Assembly (NCBI GenBank): GCA_012513605.1
Contig: JAAZBV010000001.1
Coordinates: 1-36,558 of the forward strand
Source: Desulfatiglans sp.
Lineage (GTDB): Bacteria; Desulfobacterota; DSM-4660; Desulfatiglandales; HGW-15
Direction: 5' to 3'
DNA length: 36,558 bases
The notes under the pieces are model-generated. The model made no database searches. It was not told the origin of the DNA and saw only the letters and a program-made list of their open reading frames with translations. Every line of letters begins with the position of its first letter. Position 1 is the first letter of the stretch. A program made the translations under genes and the position numbers. Shown here piece by piece: positions 17,422 through 28,081 of the stretch.

Positions 17422-19020
17422 ATGTCAGAAGAACACGAAGAACACGAGGAACAGAAAGGACAGGAAGGACAGTATGTGCATGTCAGAGCTGAAAGCCCTG
17501 AGTTTTTAACTGAAACACGCTTTGATGATCTGGGGATACACGAAAAGATACTTTCCGGTCTTAAGGAGGCTGGCTTTGAAAAATGTACACCTATCCAGGC
17601 ACAGGTTATACCTGTCTCACTCTCAGGAAAGGACATTGCAGGGCAGGCCCAGACCGGGACCGGAAAGACCATTTCATTTCTGATCCCTATCTTTTCAAGG
17701 CTTCTGAATGATGAAGATAGAAAAAACAGGCTTTCATCAGCACTTATTGTAGCACCCACAAGGGAGCTTGCCCTTCAGATATATGAAGATGCTGAACTGA
17801 TCGGAAAAAATACCGGGCTTACATTTGCACAGGTTGTTGGAGGGATTGATTATAAAAAACAGGCTGAAAAACTACAGGAAGGGCCTGATATCGTAATATG
17901 TACGCCCGGAAGGGTAATAGACTACATTAAGCAGCGTGTATTCAATACATCAGGGATAAAGATCGTTGTTGTGGATGAGGCAGACAGGCTCTTTGACCTT
18001 GGCTTTACACAGGATATGCGTTTTATCCTTAAGCATCTGCCCAAATATGATAAACGACAGACACTGCTCTTTTCTGCTACCCTGTCACACAAGGTGCTTG
18101 CCCTTACATATGACTATATGAATCTGCCGGAATTTATATCTGTTATACCTGACAGCACAACAGTGGAAAACATAGAGCAGGTGCTTTACCATGTGGGTTC
18201 ACATGAAAAGTTCAATCTCCTGCTGGGTGTTTTACAACGTGAAGAGTGGTCAAGCATACTTATTTTTGCCAATACTAAGGCAGAGGTGGAGTTCTTGGAG
18301 CAGAAGCTCAAGGGTAACGGGTTTCCAGCAGAAGGTATAACAGGTGACCTGCCCCAGCCAAAGCGTCTTAAACTGATGGAGCGTTTCAAGAACGGGAAAA
18401 CAAAAATACTTGTGGCAACAGATGTGGCATCAAGGGGCATCCATGTGGAGGACATAAGCCATGTGATTAACTATGACATGCCCCAGGATGCGGAAAACTA
18501 TACCCACAGGATTGGGCGTACTGCAAGGGCCGGAAAGAGCGGAAAGGCTATCTCTTTTGCCTGTGAGACCTATGTATATTTTCTTGAACCCATAGAAAAG
18601 ATGCTTGGAAAGTCCATCCCTGTGCAATGGCCCGAAAATGACTGGTTTGTTGAGGACAAGGTCCCTAACATCTTAAGCAGACGCAAAAGGCCAAGGTCAG
18701 ACAGGCCAATTAATGAGAGGGCAGATAGAAAACCAAGACCAAGGCCTGACAGGGCGGGAAAGAGCGGCGAACATCTCCCTGAAAAGAAAGATGATATGCA
18801 GTCAACATATCTCAGGAATATCGGCTGGAGCAGTGAGCCAGGGGGTGTATTTGGTCTTGCTCCTGAAAAAAGGGCTGCAAGAGAAGATAAAGATGAACAT
18901 GGCTCCAGAAAGAAAAAAAGGAAGAGCAGGCCCAGAAGGAAGAAAAAGGCCGCTCATCCTCCTGTGCAGCAGGGTGAAACACCTTCTACAGAGGGAAGCA
19001 CAGAAAATATAAACCTCTGA
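17422..19020 (+). CDS. DEAD-box ATP-dependent RNA helicase
   Basis: The protein (532 aa) unwinds RNA or remodels ribonucleoproteins. All helicase motifs are present: Q motif CTPIQAQ (about 55-61), Walker A AQTGTGKT (76-83), PTRELA, DEAD (about 187), SAT (about 220), and HRIGRTARAG (about 362). The first 25 residues are Glu/His-rich. The last 110 residues are strongly basic, with KKKRKSRPRRKKK, and are probably an RNA-binding tail. The closest named types are RhlB/RhlE, but the tail does not decide between them. The gene lies 42 bases after the glycyl-tRNA synthetase gene, with an AAAGGG before the ATG, and 23 bases before the next gene. Confidence 0.92.
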   Translation: MSEEHEEHEEQKGQEGQYVHVRAESPEFLTETRFDDLGIHEKILSGLKEAGFEKCTPIQAQVIPVSLSGKDIAGQAQTGTGKTISFLIPIFSRLLNDEDRKNRLSSALIVAPTRELALQIYEDAELIGKNTGLTFAQVVGGIDYKKQAEKLQEGPDIVICTPGRVIDYIKQRVFNTSGIKIVVVDEADRLFDLGFTQDMRFILKHLPKYDKRQTLLFSATLSHKVLALTYDYMNLPEFISVIPDSTTVENIEQVLYHVGSHEKFNLLLGVLQREEWSSILIFANTKAEVEFLEQKLKGNGFPAEGITGDLPQPKRLKLMERFKNGKTKILVATDVASRGIHVEDISHVINYDMPQDAENYTHRIGRTARAGKSGKAISFACETYVYFLEPIEKMLGKSIPVQWPENDWFVEDKVPNILSRRKRPRSDRPINERADRKPRPRPDRAGKSGEHLPEKKDDMQSTYLRNIGWSSEPGGVFGLAPEKRAAREDKDEHGSRKKKRKSRPRRKKKAAHPPVQQGETPSTEGSTENINL

Positions 19021-19043
19021 AACCTTCATTAAAGTAAGCCGCA

Positions 19044-20693
19044 ATGGACTTTCTTCCTGTTACTAAAGAAGAGGTAGCTAACAAAGGCTGGAAAGAATTA
19101 GATATCGTCATCATAACCGGTGACGCATATGTGGATCATCCGGCCTTTGGCACGACTGTTATAGGCAGGGTCCTTGAAGAGAGGGGTTACAGGGTTGGCA
19201 TTATATCCATGCCTGACTGGAGAGACCATTCATCTGTAACCCTGTTCGGCAGGCCCAGGCTTTTTTTCGGGGTAACAGGCGGTGCAGTAGATTCAATGCT
19301 CTCGAAATATACTGCCTTTAAACGATTCAGGAGTGATGACCCCTACAGACCAGGTAATTCCAACTTTGACCGCCCTGACAGGGCAGTAATTACATACTGT
19401 AATCACATAAAGAATAACTTTAAGGATGTGCCTCTTGTTATTGGCGGTATTGAGGCCTCCATGCGCCGTATTGCCCATTTTGATTTCTGGAGTAACAGGG
19501 TCAGAAGGTCCATAATAGAGGATGCACGGGCAGATATCCTTGTTTATGGTATGGGTGAGTCTCAGGTTATTGAGATCGCGCGCAGGATTTCAGGAGGGGA
19601 AAACCTTGAAGGCATCCCCGGCACTGTGATTCTTTCAAAAGAGGCGCCTCCTGATGCGGTAATTCTCCCTTCAGAAGAAGACTCAATGAGCGACAAAAAT
19701 AGTTTTCTTGAGTTATACAGGCTTTTTTTCAGAAACCAGCAGACGGTGATGGTTCAGAAGAGCGCAAAGCGGTACATTGTCCATTTTCCGCCGCCCCAAG
19801 CAGATACAAATACACTTGATAAGATATTTGCCCTGCCATATATGGATTTGCCTCATCCATCATACATGGAGACTATCCCTGCCTATGAGATGATAAAGAA
19901 TTCAATAATATCCCACAGGGGCTGCTTTTCAGGGTGTTCTTTCTGTTCGCTTTCCATTCATCAGGGTAAAAGGATTGTAAGCAGGAGCAGAATATCTATA
20001 ATTAATGAGGTTAAAAAACTAACTGAACGCCCTGATTTTAAAGGACATATTACAGACATAGGCGGGCCGTCAGCCAACATGTATTCATTTGGTTGTGCTG
20101 TAAATTACCGGTGCAACAGGGAGAGCTGTCTCTTTCCCTCTATATGCCCGAACATAAGATTCAATACATCAGAATGGATATCACTGCTTGAGGATGCATC
20201 CGCTGTAAAAGGGGTAAAAAAGGTTTCAATAGGTTCTGGCATACGGTATGACCTGTTCATGAAAGACCCTGATAGCAGACCTATTCTAAGGAAACTGGTA
20301 AGGAATTTTATCAGCGGTCAGCTCAAGATAGCACCTGAACACACCTCTGAAAGGGTATTGAGGGCAATGAGAAAACAACCCCTTTTTAACCTGATGGAAT
20401 TTGTCAGGCTATTCAGGGAATATACTGAAAATGCTGGTAAAAAACAATATCTGATCCCCTACCTTATGTCATGTCATCCGGGATGTGAATTTAAAGATAT
20501 GAAAGAGGCAAAAAAGGATATCCAGTCTATTTTTAATTTTGTGCCTGACCAGGTTCAGGCCTTTATCCCCCTTCCCATGACACTGTCCTCTGTAATTTTT
20601 TTTACAGGCGTTGACCCCCTTACAGATGAGTCATTTCCTGTGATAAAAGATATAATGGAGCGCAGAAAACAACATAACCTCTTTTTTGAGTAA
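19044..20693 (+). CDS. YgiQ-family radical SAM protein
   Basis: The protein (549 aa) belongs to the YgiQ/UPF0313 family. The radical SAM cluster motif is GCFSGCSFC (C-x3-C-x2-C, about 294-301). The N-terminus (FLPVTKEEVANKGW, then DIVIITGDAYVDHPAFGTT) is a cobalamin-binding-like domain typical of the family, and LIPYLMSCHPGCEFKDM lies in the C-terminal third. E. coli YgiQ is 739 aa; the difference is mainly the missing C-terminal extension, so this is a natural short form rather than a truncation. The reaction is unknown. No dedicated operon partner is visible, although it lies 23 bases after the helicase gene. Confidence 0.9.
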   Translation: MDFLPVTKEEVANKGWKELDIVIITGDAYVDHPAFGTTVIGRVLEERGYRVGIISMPDWRDHSSVTLFGRPRLFFGVTGGAVDSMLSKYTAFKRFRSDDPYRPGNSNFDRPDRAVITYCNHIKNNFKDVPLVIGGIEASMRRIAHFDFWSNRVRRSIIEDARADILVYGMGESQVIEIARRISGGENLEGIPGTVILSKEAPPDAVILPSEEDSMSDKNSFLELYRLFFRNQQTVMVQKSAKRYIVHFPPPQADTNTLDKIFALPYMDLPHPSYMETIPAYEMIKNSIISHRGCFSGCSFCSLSIHQGKRIVSRSRISIINEVKKLTERPDFKGHITDIGGPSANMYSFGCAVNYRCNRESCLFPSICPNIRFNTSEWISLLEDASAVKGVKKVSIGSGIRYDLFMKDPDSRPILRKLVRNFISGQLKIAPEHTSERVLRAMRKQPLFNLMEFVRLFREYTENAGKKQYLIPYLMSCHPGCEFKDMKEAKKDIQSIFNFVPDQVQAFIPLPMTLSSVIFFTGVDPLTDESFPVIKDIMERRKQHNLFFE

Positions 20694-20768
20694 TGTTGGT
20701 CATGATTTTTTCATTGCCAATTGCAATTATTATGTTATCTTTAATGTTTTTTTTTAAATGAAACAATA

Positions 20769-21683
20769 ATGATTACACAGGGTCACATAGAAAGATTTAT
20801 TGATTATTTAAAATCACAGAGGGGATATTCGCAGAATACTGTCAGGAGTTACAGGGCAGATCTGGAACATTTTTTTAACTACTTGAAAAAAAAAGAGAAT
20901 AGTGGTGAGATTGATCTCAACCTTGTAGATTTTCATGTGATAAGGGCATACCTTGGAGGGCTGTTTAAGGGATATAAAAAGACGACAATATCAAGAAGGT
21001 TATCAGCTGTTCGCACATTTTTTTTATTTCTTGAGAAGAATAACCTGAATGATAGTAATCCTGCTGCTGAGATATCCGCCCCAAAACAGGGAAAATATAT
21101 CCCAGGGTATTTGAATATTGACGATATGTTTATGCTCCTTGATTCACCTGAGCCTTTAACCAGTAATGAGGTAAGAAATCAGGCAATCATGGAGCTGCTT
21201 TATTCATGCGGCATAAGGGTGTCAGAGTTAACAGGTTTAAACCTTTCTGATATAGATTTCAAAGAGAGGCTTGTAAGGGTAATAGGGAAGGGGGACAAAG
21301 AGAGGATAGTGCCTGTTGGTAAAAAGGCCTTAAGCGCTGTCGAAAAATATGTTGATCAGACGCAGGTGGTCAGGCAAAAGGAAATAAATTCAACTAAATC
21401 ATTTGTAAATCCCCTGTTTCTTAATAAAAATGGGGGGAGGCTCTCTTCAAGGAGCGTGAGCACTATTATTAAGGATTTTGTCAGGAGATATAATCTTGCG
21501 GATAATATAACGCCCCATTCGTTCAGGCACACCTATGCAACCCATCTGCTTGATGGTGGCGCAGACCTGAGATCGGTTCAGGAGCTCCTGGGGCATGCAA
21601 GTTTATCGACAACACAGAGATATACCCATGTATCTCTTGATAAATTGATGGAAGTGTACGACAGGGCGCATCCAAGGAAGTAG
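20769..21683 (+). CDS. xerC: Tyrosine recombinase XerC
   Basis: The protein (304 aa) is a site-specific recombinase that with XerD resolves chromosome dimers at dif. The N-terminal SAM-like core-binding domain covers about 1-100. The catalytic set is complete: Arg150 (GIRVSEL), Lys174 (GKGDKER), His250 and Arg253 ([12 protein letters not shown]), His276 (LGHASLSTT) and Tyr285 (RYTHVS). The length and its position before hslVU, as in many bacteria, favour housekeeping XerC over an integron or phage integrase. Its stop is 17 bases before the hslV start, so these genes are probably cotranscribed. Confidence 0.93.
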   Translation: MITQGHIERFIDYLKSQRGYSQNTVRSYRADLEHFFNYLKKKENSGEIDLNLVDFHVIRAYLGGLFKGYKKTTISRRLSAVRTFFLFLEKNNLNDSNPAAEISAPKQGKYIPGYLNIDDMFMLLDSPEPLTSNEVRNQAIMELLYSCGIRVSELTGLNLSDIDFKERLVRVIGKGDKERIVPVGKKALSAVEKYVDQTQVVRQKEINSTKSFVNPLFLNKNGGRLSSRSVSTIIKDFVRRYNLADNITPHSFRHTYATHLLDGGADLRSVQELLGHASLSTTQRYTHVSLDKLMEVYDRAHPRK

Positions 21684-21700
21684 AGTTGAAAGGTGAAGAT

Positions 21701-22273
21701 ATGTCGCAGAATAAAAAGATAAGGGCAACTACCATACTTGCAGTAAGAAAGGATGGAAGGTTTGTAATGGCAGGAGATGGCCAGGTAACTTTAGGTGAAA
21801 CTATAATGAAGCACAAGGCCAAAAAAGTGCGATATATGTATGATGATACCGTGATAGTCGGGTTTGCAGGGGCTGCAGCAGATGCCTTTAATCTATTTGA
21901 TAAACTTGAGGGTAAACTTGAGCAGTATAAAGGTCAGCTTACAAGGGCAGCGGTTGAGCTTGCAAAGGACTGGAGAACAGACAAGGTATTAAGAAACCTT
22001 GAGGCACTGCTTCTTGCCATGGACAGGGATCATACCCTTATAATCTCAGGGACCGGTGATGTGATAGAACCTGATGATACAGTGGCAAGCATAGGTTCAG
22101 GAGCGCCATATGCCCTTGCCGCTGCAAAGGCGCTGGTTAAACATTCCAGCCTGGATGCCCTTGCAATAGCAAAAGAGGCAATGCATATTACCTCTACCAT
22201 ATGTCTTTACACAAATGATATGATTGAGACCCTTGAACTTGATCTGTCAGATGAGAAACTAAATGAAAAATAG
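21701..22273 (+). CDS. hslV: HslV (ClpQ) peptidase subunit of the HslUV protease
   Basis: The protein (190 aa) is the proteasome-like peptidase that forms a complex with the HslU ATPase. The active threonine is the first Thr of [14 protein letters not shown] (Thr10 with this start), so a short propeptide must be removed. The [20 protein letters not shown] segment is diagnostic. I chose ATG 21701, preceded by AAAGGTG (21689-21694), over the TTG at 21686. hslU begins 9 bases after the stop. Confidence 0.95.
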   Translation: MSQNKKIRATTILAVRKDGRFVMAGDGQVTLGETIMKHKAKKVRYMYDDTVIVGFAGAAADAFNLFDKLEGKLEQYKGQLTRAAVELAKDWRTDKVLRNLEALLLAMDRDHTLIISGTGDVIEPDDTVASIGSGAPYALAAAKALVKHSSLDALAIAKEAMHITSTICLYTNDMIETLELDLSDEKLNEK

Positions 22274-22282
22274 GGTTTATTA

Positions 22283-23689
22283 ATGGAAAATTTTATGAAA
22301 ATGCTTACGCCTGCTGAAATAGTGGCAGAGCTTGATAAATATATTATAGGCCAGGACGAGGCAAAACGTTCTGTTGCCATTGCCTTGAGAAACAGGTGGA
22401 GAAGGCAGCAGGTTGCCCCAGAGTTAAAGGATGAGATAGCGCCAAAGAATATTATTATGATCGGCCCAACAGGTGTTGGAAAGACTGAGATCGCAAGACG
22501 TCTTGCCACCTTGGCGAGATCTCCCTTTATCAAGGTGGAGGCTACAAAATATACTGAGGTGGGTTATGTGGGCAGGGATGTAGAGTCCATGATCAGGGAT
22601 CTGACAGAGCTTGCAGTGAACATGGAAAAAAAAGAGGAGCAGGAGATCGTAAAGCTCAAGGCCCAGGAGCTTGCAGAGGAGAGGCTCCTTGATATGCTGC
22701 TACCTCCAGGCAGAGAGGTCGCAGATACCCCTGAAAATGATGAAGTGCAGGATGATGATATAGAAAATGAGCCTGTTGAATTAGTAGCTCCTGATACACC
22801 TGATATTAGTAATACAAGGGAAAAGCTGAGGCAGATGCTGAAGGATGGCAAGCTGGACAGCCGTTATGTGGAGCTTGAGATATCAAACAGGGCAACCCCA
22901 ATGAATATTGAGATATTTTCAAGCACCGGTATTGAAGAGCTGGAATTCAATATGAAAGAGATCTTTGGCAACATATTTCAGGGTAAAAACAAAAAAAGAA
23001 AGATAAAGGTGACTGAGGCCCTTGATGTACTGTTTCAGGAGGAATCCCAGAAACTCATAGATATGGACAGGGTGGTATCTGAGGCTGTACGAAATACTGA
23101 ACAGAATGGTATCATATTTCTGGATGAGCTGGATAAGGTGGCAGGCAATGAATCACGGCAGGGGCCTGATGTCTCAAGGGAGGGTGTGCAGCGTGATCTC
23201 CTGCCCATTGTTGAAGGATCTACTGTTATTACAAAATACGGCATGGTCAAGACAGATCATATCCTCTTTATCGCTGCAGGGGCATTTAATGTGAGTAAAC
23301 CATCTGACCTGCTGCCAGAGCTTCAGGGCAGGTTCCCCATAAGGGTTGAGCTTGAATCCCTGGAGGTGGAGGATTTTATCAGAATACTTACAGAACCCAA
23401 AAATGCCCTTATTACACAGTATATGGCTTTACTGGATACTGAAGGTGTTGAGCTCGTATTTGAGGATTCAGCCATAGAGGAGATTGCCTCTATTTCGGCT
23501 ACTGTGAATGAACAGATGGAAAATATAGGCGCAAGAAGGCTGCATACGGTTTTGGAAAAACTACTTGATGAGATATCCTTTGATGCGCCTGACCTTGAGA
23601 TAAAAAAGGTTGTTATTGACAGCAATTATGTAAGGGAGAAACTTACTGATATACTGGAGGATGAGAATCTTAGCAGGTATATTTTATAA
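22283..23689 (+). CDS. hslU: HslU (ClpY) ATPase subunit of the HslUV protease
   Basis: The protein (468 aa) is the AAA+ unfoldase that feeds substrates to HslV. Walker A is GPTGVGKTE (61-69) and Walker [11 protein letters not shown] (about 274-283). The inserted I domain between them is acidic and variable (about 145-190). The [20 protein letters not shown] segment near the end is the sensor 2 region, and the C-terminus ends LSRYIL, the type of tail that docks into HslV. The length is normal. A repeat-rich gap separates it from argB. Confidence 0.96.
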   Translation: MENFMKMLTPAEIVAELDKYIIGQDEAKRSVAIALRNRWRRQQVAPELKDEIAPKNIIMIGPTGVGKTEIARRLATLARSPFIKVEATKYTEVGYVGRDVESMIRDLTELAVNMEKKEEQEIVKLKAQELAEERLLDMLLPPGREVADTPENDEVQDDDIENEPVELVAPDTPDISNTREKLRQMLKDGKLDSRYVELEISNRATPMNIEIFSSTGIEELEFNMKEIFGNIFQGKNKKRKIKVTEALDVLFQEESQKLIDMDRVVSEAVRNTEQNGIIFLDELDKVAGNESRQGPDVSREGVQRDLLPIVEGSTVITKYGMVKTDHILFIAAGAFNVSKPSDLLPELQGRFPIRVELESLEVEDFIRILTEPKNALITQYMALLDTEGVELVFEDSAIEEIASISATVNEQMENIGARRLHTVLEKLLDEISFDAPDLEIKKVVIDSNYVREKLTDILEDENLSRYIL

Positions 23690-23772
23690 GCTTTCAGCCA
23701 TCAGCAGTCAGCTTTCAGCTAAAGGCTTTAAAAAAGTTTTGGCTGACCGCTGATAGCTGATTGCTGATAGCT
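23689..23772. repeat. Heptad-periodic inverted repeat (TCAGCNN units)
   Basis: The left arm (23689-23721) is built of about four TCAGCNN heptads and the right arm (23740-23772) of their complements. The arms pair at 26 of 33 positions, with an A/T-rich loop. The left arm begins in the stop codon region of hslU. Fragments of the same motif recur at 31807-31826 (TCAGCTTTCAGAATTCAGC), at 32804-32818 and near 36195, so it seems to be an interspersed element. It could also slow or end transcription between hslU and argB. Confidence 0.65.
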
Positions 23773-23834
23773 CTATAAAAATAACGTGGGTGAATTGATA
23801 ATTTAAATAAATAGCAAAATAGTTGAGTTACATT

Positions 23835-24719
23835 ATGAGTGAACAGACACCAAATACAGCAAGTGTTCTTATTGAGGCATTGCCATACATTCAGAAATTC
23901 AGCAATGAGACCATAGTGGTAAAATATGGCGGCCATGCAATGGTGGATGAGAACCTTAAAAAAAGCTTTGCCCTTGATATTATACTCATGAAATATGTTG
24001 GCCTTAATCCGGTTGTAGTTCATGGCGGGGGCCCACAGATAGGAAGCCTTTTAAAAAGCCTCTCAATAGAATCCCAGTTTGTTGACGGCATGAGGGTGAC
24101 AGATAAAGAGACCATGGATGTGGTTGAGATGGTGCTAGTAGGCAAGGTTAACAAGGAGATAGTCTCACTTATCAACCAGAACGGAGGCCAGTCTGTTGGC
24201 CTATCAGGAAAGGATGGCCAGCTCCTTATTGCAAGCAAGATGAAGTATATAAAGGATAAGGGCAATAGTGAGCCGCCAGAGATAATAGATATAGGCATGG
24301 TAGGCCAGGTGGAGAAGGTAAATAACCGTGTGTTAATGAGTCTTATAGATAACCAGTTTATCCCTGTAATTGCGCCTGTAGGAGTCGGAGAGGGTGGTGA
24401 GACATACAATATCAATGCGGATCTGGTCGCTGGCAGCATTGCCGCATCACTCAAGGCCAGGAAACTGATGCTCTTAACGGATACTGCCGGTGTGCTTGAT
24501 AAGAATGGTGAACTCATATCAAGTATAAAGGTCGATGAGGCTGACCGTTTGATAAAGGACGGGACAATAAAGGGCGGTATGATGCCAAAGATCAACTGCT
24601 GCCTGGATGCGCTGGCAAATGGCGTGGACAAGGCACACATTATTGATGGACGAAAGGAACATGCAATCCTGCTTGAGATATTTACAAAAGGCGGCATAGG
24701 AACAGAGATATTTAAGTAG
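23835..24719 (+). CDS. argB: Acetylglutamate kinase
   Basis: The enzyme (294 aa) phosphorylates N-acetylglutamate, the second step of arginine synthesis. Motifs are VVKYGGHAM (phosphate-binding Lys), [29 protein letters not shown] and the [13 protein letters not shown] segment. The N-terminus has the extra helix ([14 protein letters not shown]) seen in arginine-feedback-inhibited hexameric enzymes, so feedback control is likely. ATG 23835 is preferred over the TTG at 23823 on codon grounds; neither has a good ribosome binding site. It opens the arg run, and argD follows after 23 bases. Confidence 0.95.
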   Translation: MSEQTPNTASVLIEALPYIQKFSNETIVVKYGGHAMVDENLKKSFALDIILMKYVGLNPVVVHGGGPQIGSLLKSLSIESQFVDGMRVTDKETMDVVEMVLVGKVNKEIVSLINQNGGQSVGLSGKDGQLLIASKMKYIKDKGNSEPPEIIDIGMVGQVEKVNNRVLMSLIDNQFIPVIAPVGVGEGGETYNINADLVAGSIAASLKARKLMLLTDTAGVLDKNGELISSIKVDEADRLIKDGTIKGGMMPKINCCLDALANGVDKAHIIDGRKEHAILLEIFTKGGIGTEIFK

Positions 24720-24742
24720 TTAATACCGGAGATATAAAAGAA

Positions 24743-25939
24743 ATGACAGAAACCAGATCAGATATCCAGCAACAGGCCGATAAATATATGTTTCAGACAT
24801 ACGGCCGATTTCCCATTACACTTGTCAAGGGTGAAGGGTGCCATGTATGGGATGAAACCGGAAAAGAATATATAGATTTTGTTGGCGGCATAGCTGTATG
24901 CGCACTTGGTCACAGCTCCCCCATTGTCACAAAGGCACTAATCGAACAGTCAAAGGAACTGGTGCATGTCTCAAACCTCTATTATACAGTGCCCCAGGTA
25001 AGGCTCGCAAAGCTCCTTGTTGAAAACTCATTTGCGGACAGAGCATTCTTTTGTAACAGCGGTGCAGAGGCCAATGAGGCAGCAATAAAGCTTGCAAGAC
25101 GTTATTCATATGAAAAATATGGTGCAGGGCGAAACACCATAATATCCATGAAAAACTCATTTCATGGCAGGACAATGGCCACCATGTCTGCAACAGGGCA
25201 GGACAAGATAAAGAAGGGTTTTGACCCCTTCCTTGCAGGTTTTAAATTTGTCCCTTTTAATGATGTATCCGCTATTGAAACGGCTATTGATGAAACCATC
25301 TGCGCTGTAATGCTTGAGCCTGTACAGGGTGAAGGAGGTGTTATCATCGCTGATCATGAATATCTGAAAAAGGTAAGGGAGATGTGCGACAAAAAAAATA
25401 TCCTCCTGATATTTGACGAGGTTCAGGCAGGAGTGGGTCGAACAGGAAGGCTTTTTGCCTATGAAAATTTTAATGTTGCACCTGATATAATGACGCTAGC
25501 AAAGGCACTTGGAAATGGCCTCCCTATCGGTGCTATGCTTGCAAGAGAAGAATTGAGCAGTGTATTCGGGCCAGGGAGCCATGCAACAACCTTTGGAGGC
25601 ACACCCCTTGTTACAGCAGTGGCAGAGGCTGTAATAAACACAATTATCAATGATGGGATACTTGAAAAATGCAGGGAAACAGGCAGGTATTTCAGGGAAA
25701 AGCTTGGCCTGCTTAAAGATAAATATAGTTTTATAAAGGATATCCGCGGCATCGGTCTTATCAATGGGCTTGAAATGGATATACCCGGTGCTCCAATAGT
25801 TACAGAGTGTATTAATAGAGGTTTTCTTATAAACTGCTCTCAGGAGAAGATATTAAGGTTTGTTCCACCACTTATAATTTCAAAGGATGAAGTGGATTTG
25901 CTTGTTATAAACCTGGATGATATCTTCGGGAAGTGCTAA
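24743..25939 (+). CDS. argD: Acetylornithine aminotransferase
   Basis: This class III PLP-dependent enzyme (398 aa) converts N-acetylglutamate semialdehyde to N-acetylornithine. Features are FCNSGAEANEAAIKLAR, SFHGRT, the cofactor aspartate in IFDEVQAGVGRTG, and the PLP lysine in LAKALGNGLPIGAM (about Lys253). In many bacteria the same enzyme also serves the succinyl-diaminopimelate aminotransferase (DapC) step. That would fit here, because lysine genes lie downstream and no dapC is visible; this is inference. The argF ATG follows the stop with no gap. Confidence 0.94.
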   Translation: MTETRSDIQQQADKYMFQTYGRFPITLVKGEGCHVWDETGKEYIDFVGGIAVCALGHSSPIVTKALIEQSKELVHVSNLYYTVPQVRLAKLLVENSFADRAFFCNSGAEANEAAIKLARRYSYEKYGAGRNTIISMKNSFHGRTMATMSATGQDKIKKGFDPFLAGFKFVPFNDVSAIETAIDETICAVMLEPVQGEGGVIIADHEYLKKVREMCDKKNILLIFDEVQAGVGRTGRLFAYENFNVAPDIMTLAKALGNGLPIGAMLAREELSSVFGPGSHATTFGGTPLVTAVAEAVINTIINDGILEKCRETGRYFREKLGLLKDKYSFIKDIRGIGLINGLEMDIPGAPIVTECINRGFLINCSQEKILRFVPPLIISKDEVDLLVINLDDIFGKC

Positions 25940-26860
25940 ATGAAAAAAGATCTATTATCAATCAGTGATTTAAGCCGGGATGATATTCTAAACCTTATTG
26001 ACAGGGCCATCGAGTTTAAATCAAAAGGCAGGAAAATAAATCGGTCTCTTGAAGGTTATACCCTTGGCCTTATTTTTGAAAAGGCATCAACCAGGACGCG
26101 TGTATCCTTTGAAGTGGCAATGTTCAGACTCGGTGGGCAGACCCTGTTTTTAAACAGGGCAGATACCCAGTTATCACGGGATGAGAATATCCATGATACT
26201 GCAAAGGTGTTATCCAGATATCTTGATGCGGTTGCCATTAGAACCTATTCCCAGAAACTGATTGAGGATATGGCAAAGCATGCTGATATACCTGTAATCA
26301 ACGCCCTTTCAGACCTCTATCACCCATGTCAGGTATTAAGCGATCTTATGACCGTAAAGGAGAAAAAGGGTACAGTGGAAAAGATCAGGATAGCCTGGAT
26401 CGGCGATGGAAATAATGTTGCCCATTCATGGATACATGCAGCCCAGATACTTGGGTTTGAACTTGTGCTCGCCTGTCCTCCGGGTTATAAACCATCACCT
26501 GAAGTATTGAGAGGTAGCGGCAATAATATCAGGGTAATAGAGGACCCGTACGAGGCGGTAAAGGGTAGCTCGGTTATAAATACTGACGTATGGGTAAGTA
26601 TGGGCCAGGAAAAAGATCGCGTAAAAAGGATTGCCGATTTTAAAGGATATCAGCTTGATACCAGACTGATAGCTGCTGCGAACAAGGATGTTGTTGTCAT
26701 GCACTGCCTGCCCGCGCACAGGGAAGAGGAGATAACTGGGGAGGTGCTTGACGGGCCGAAATCCATTGTATTTGACCAGGCAGAAAACAAGCTCCATCTG
26801 CATCAGGCATTGCTGGAAAAGTTAATATTAAGAAAAATAAATAATGGAGAAACATCGTGA
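25940..26860 (+). CDS. argF: Ornithine carbamoyltransferase
   Basis: The enzyme (306 aa) makes citrulline from ornithine and carbamoyl phosphate. The carbamoyl phosphate site STRTR is at residues 50-54 in [23 protein letters not shown] is near 128, and the [10 protein letters not shown] loop with the ornithine-binding Cys is near 255. The sequence is of the anabolic type and full length. It starts immediately after argD and its stop overlaps the argG GTG start by 4 bases (GTGA at 26857-26860), so the genes are tightly coupled. Confidence 0.95.
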   Translation: MKKDLLSISDLSRDDILNLIDRAIEFKSKGRKINRSLEGYTLGLIFEKASTRTRVSFEVAMFRLGGQTLFLNRADTQLSRDENIHDTAKVLSRYLDAVAIRTYSQKLIEDMAKHADIPVINALSDLYHPCQVLSDLMTVKEKKGTVEKIRIAWIGDGNNVAHSWIHAAQILGFELVLACPPGYKPSPEVLRGSGNNIRVIEDPYEAVKGSSVINTDVWVSMGQEKDRVKRIADFKGYQLDTRLIAAANKDVVVMHCLPAHREEEITGEVLDGPKSIVFDQAENKLHLHQALLEKLILRKINNGETS

Positions 26861-28062
26861 AAGAAAAAATAAAAAAGATAGTTCTTGCCTATTCAGGCGG
26901 TCTTGACACATCAGTAATACTTACATGGCTGAAGGAAACCTATGATTGCCCGGTAGTGGCATATGCGGCTGACGTTGGTCAGGGTGATGAGGTAACAGGT
27001 ATCAGGGAAAAGGCTGTTAAAACAGGCGCGGATGAGGTCATTATTGAAGACCTGCGCGAAGAGTTTGTTAAGGATTATGTCTGGCCTGCCATACGGGCAA
27101 ATGCTGTTTATGAATCGGGCTATCTGCTTGGCACATCGCTCGCAAGGCCCCTTATCGCCTTAAGACAGGTTGAAATCGCCAGACAAACAGGGGCAGATGC
27201 TGTAAGTCACGGCTCCACTGGCAAGGGAAATGATCAGGTCAGGTTTGAACTTGCATATATGGCCCTTGAACCCGGGCTTAAGATCATTGCGCCATGGAAA
27301 ATATGGAGCTTTAAGGGCAGGGAAGATTTGATCAAATATGCAAAGGAGAGGAATATCCCTGTACCTGTAACAAAGGCAAAACCATATTCAAGTGACAGGA
27401 ACCTCCTTCATATAAGTTTTGAAGGTGGTATTTTAGAGGACACATGGGCAGAGGCAGATGAAAAGATGTTTACACTATCTGTCTCACCTGAAAAGGCCCC
27501 TGACAAAGCAACCTATGTTGAGATAGATTTTGAACAGGGTAATCCAACCAGGGTGGATGGTAAAGCTATGAGCCCTGCCTCCATACTGGCGCACCTTAAT
27601 ACCTTAGGTGGAATGAATGGCGTGGGAAGGGTTGATATTGTTGAAAACCGATATGTTGGGATGAAATCAAGAGGTGTGTATGAGACACCTGGCGGAACCA
27701 TATTAAGGGTTGCACATCAGGCCGTAGAGTCTATAACAATGGACAGGGAGGTTATGCACATACGTGATGGTCTTATCCCCAGATATGCGGACATGATATA
27801 CAACGGCTACTGGTTTTCACCTGAAAGGGAAATGCTTCAGTCACTTATTGACAAGAGCCAGGAGAATGTTACCGGCACAGCGCGTATCAAGCTGTATAAG
27901 GGTAACTGCATAACCGTGGGAAGAAAGTCAGAGCAGTCTCTCTTTAACCCTGAATATGCCACATTTGAAGGAGAGGATGTGTATAATCAGGCGGATGCAG
28001 GGGGATTTATCAGGCTGAATGCGTTAAGGCTGAAGATTGCAACTATCATGAAAAGAAAGTAA
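26857..28062 (+). CDS. argG: Argininosuccinate synthase
   Basis: The enzyme (401 aa) joins citrulline and aspartate with ATP. The ATP pyrophosphatase loop [11 protein letters not shown] (11-21) and the [15 protein letters not shown] segment near 118 are intact. The GTG start overlaps the argF stop. No insert or missing motif is seen and the length is standard. argH follows 19 bases later. Confidence 0.96.
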   Translation: MKEKIKKIVLAYSGGLDTSVILTWLKETYDCPVVAYAADVGQGDEVTGIREKAVKTGADEVIIEDLREEFVKDYVWPAIRANAVYESGYLLGTSLARPLIALRQVEIARQTGADAVSHGSTGKGNDQVRFELAYMALEPGLKIIAPWKIWSFKGREDLIKYAKERNIPVPVTKAKPYSSDRNLLHISFEGGILEDTWAEADEKMFTLSVSPEKAPDKATYVEIDFEQGNPTRVDGKAMSPASILAHLNTLGGMNGVGRVDIVENRYVGMKSRGVYETPGGTILRVAHQAVESITMDREVMHIRDGLIPRYADMIYNGYWFSPEREMLQSLIDKSQENVTGTARIKLYKGNCITVGRKSEQSLFNPEYATFEGEDVYNQADAGGFIRLNALRLKIATIMKRK

Positions 28063-28081
28063 CTTAAAAGGGTAGCTCAAG

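Noticed and set aside
18713-19012. 99-codon frame inside the DEAD-box helicase tail
   Set aside because: It is a second-frame shadow of the Lys/Arg-rich helicase C-terminus and has no independent start signal.
20769-21683. Tyrosine recombinase as a mobile-element integrase
   Set aside because: Length, motifs and position directly before hslVU indicate housekeeping XerC; no attachment site or phage gene is adjacent.
24020-24697. 225-codon minus-strand frame within argB
   Set aside because: argB is complete with all its motifs on the plus strand; the long opposite frame is a codon-bias artefact.
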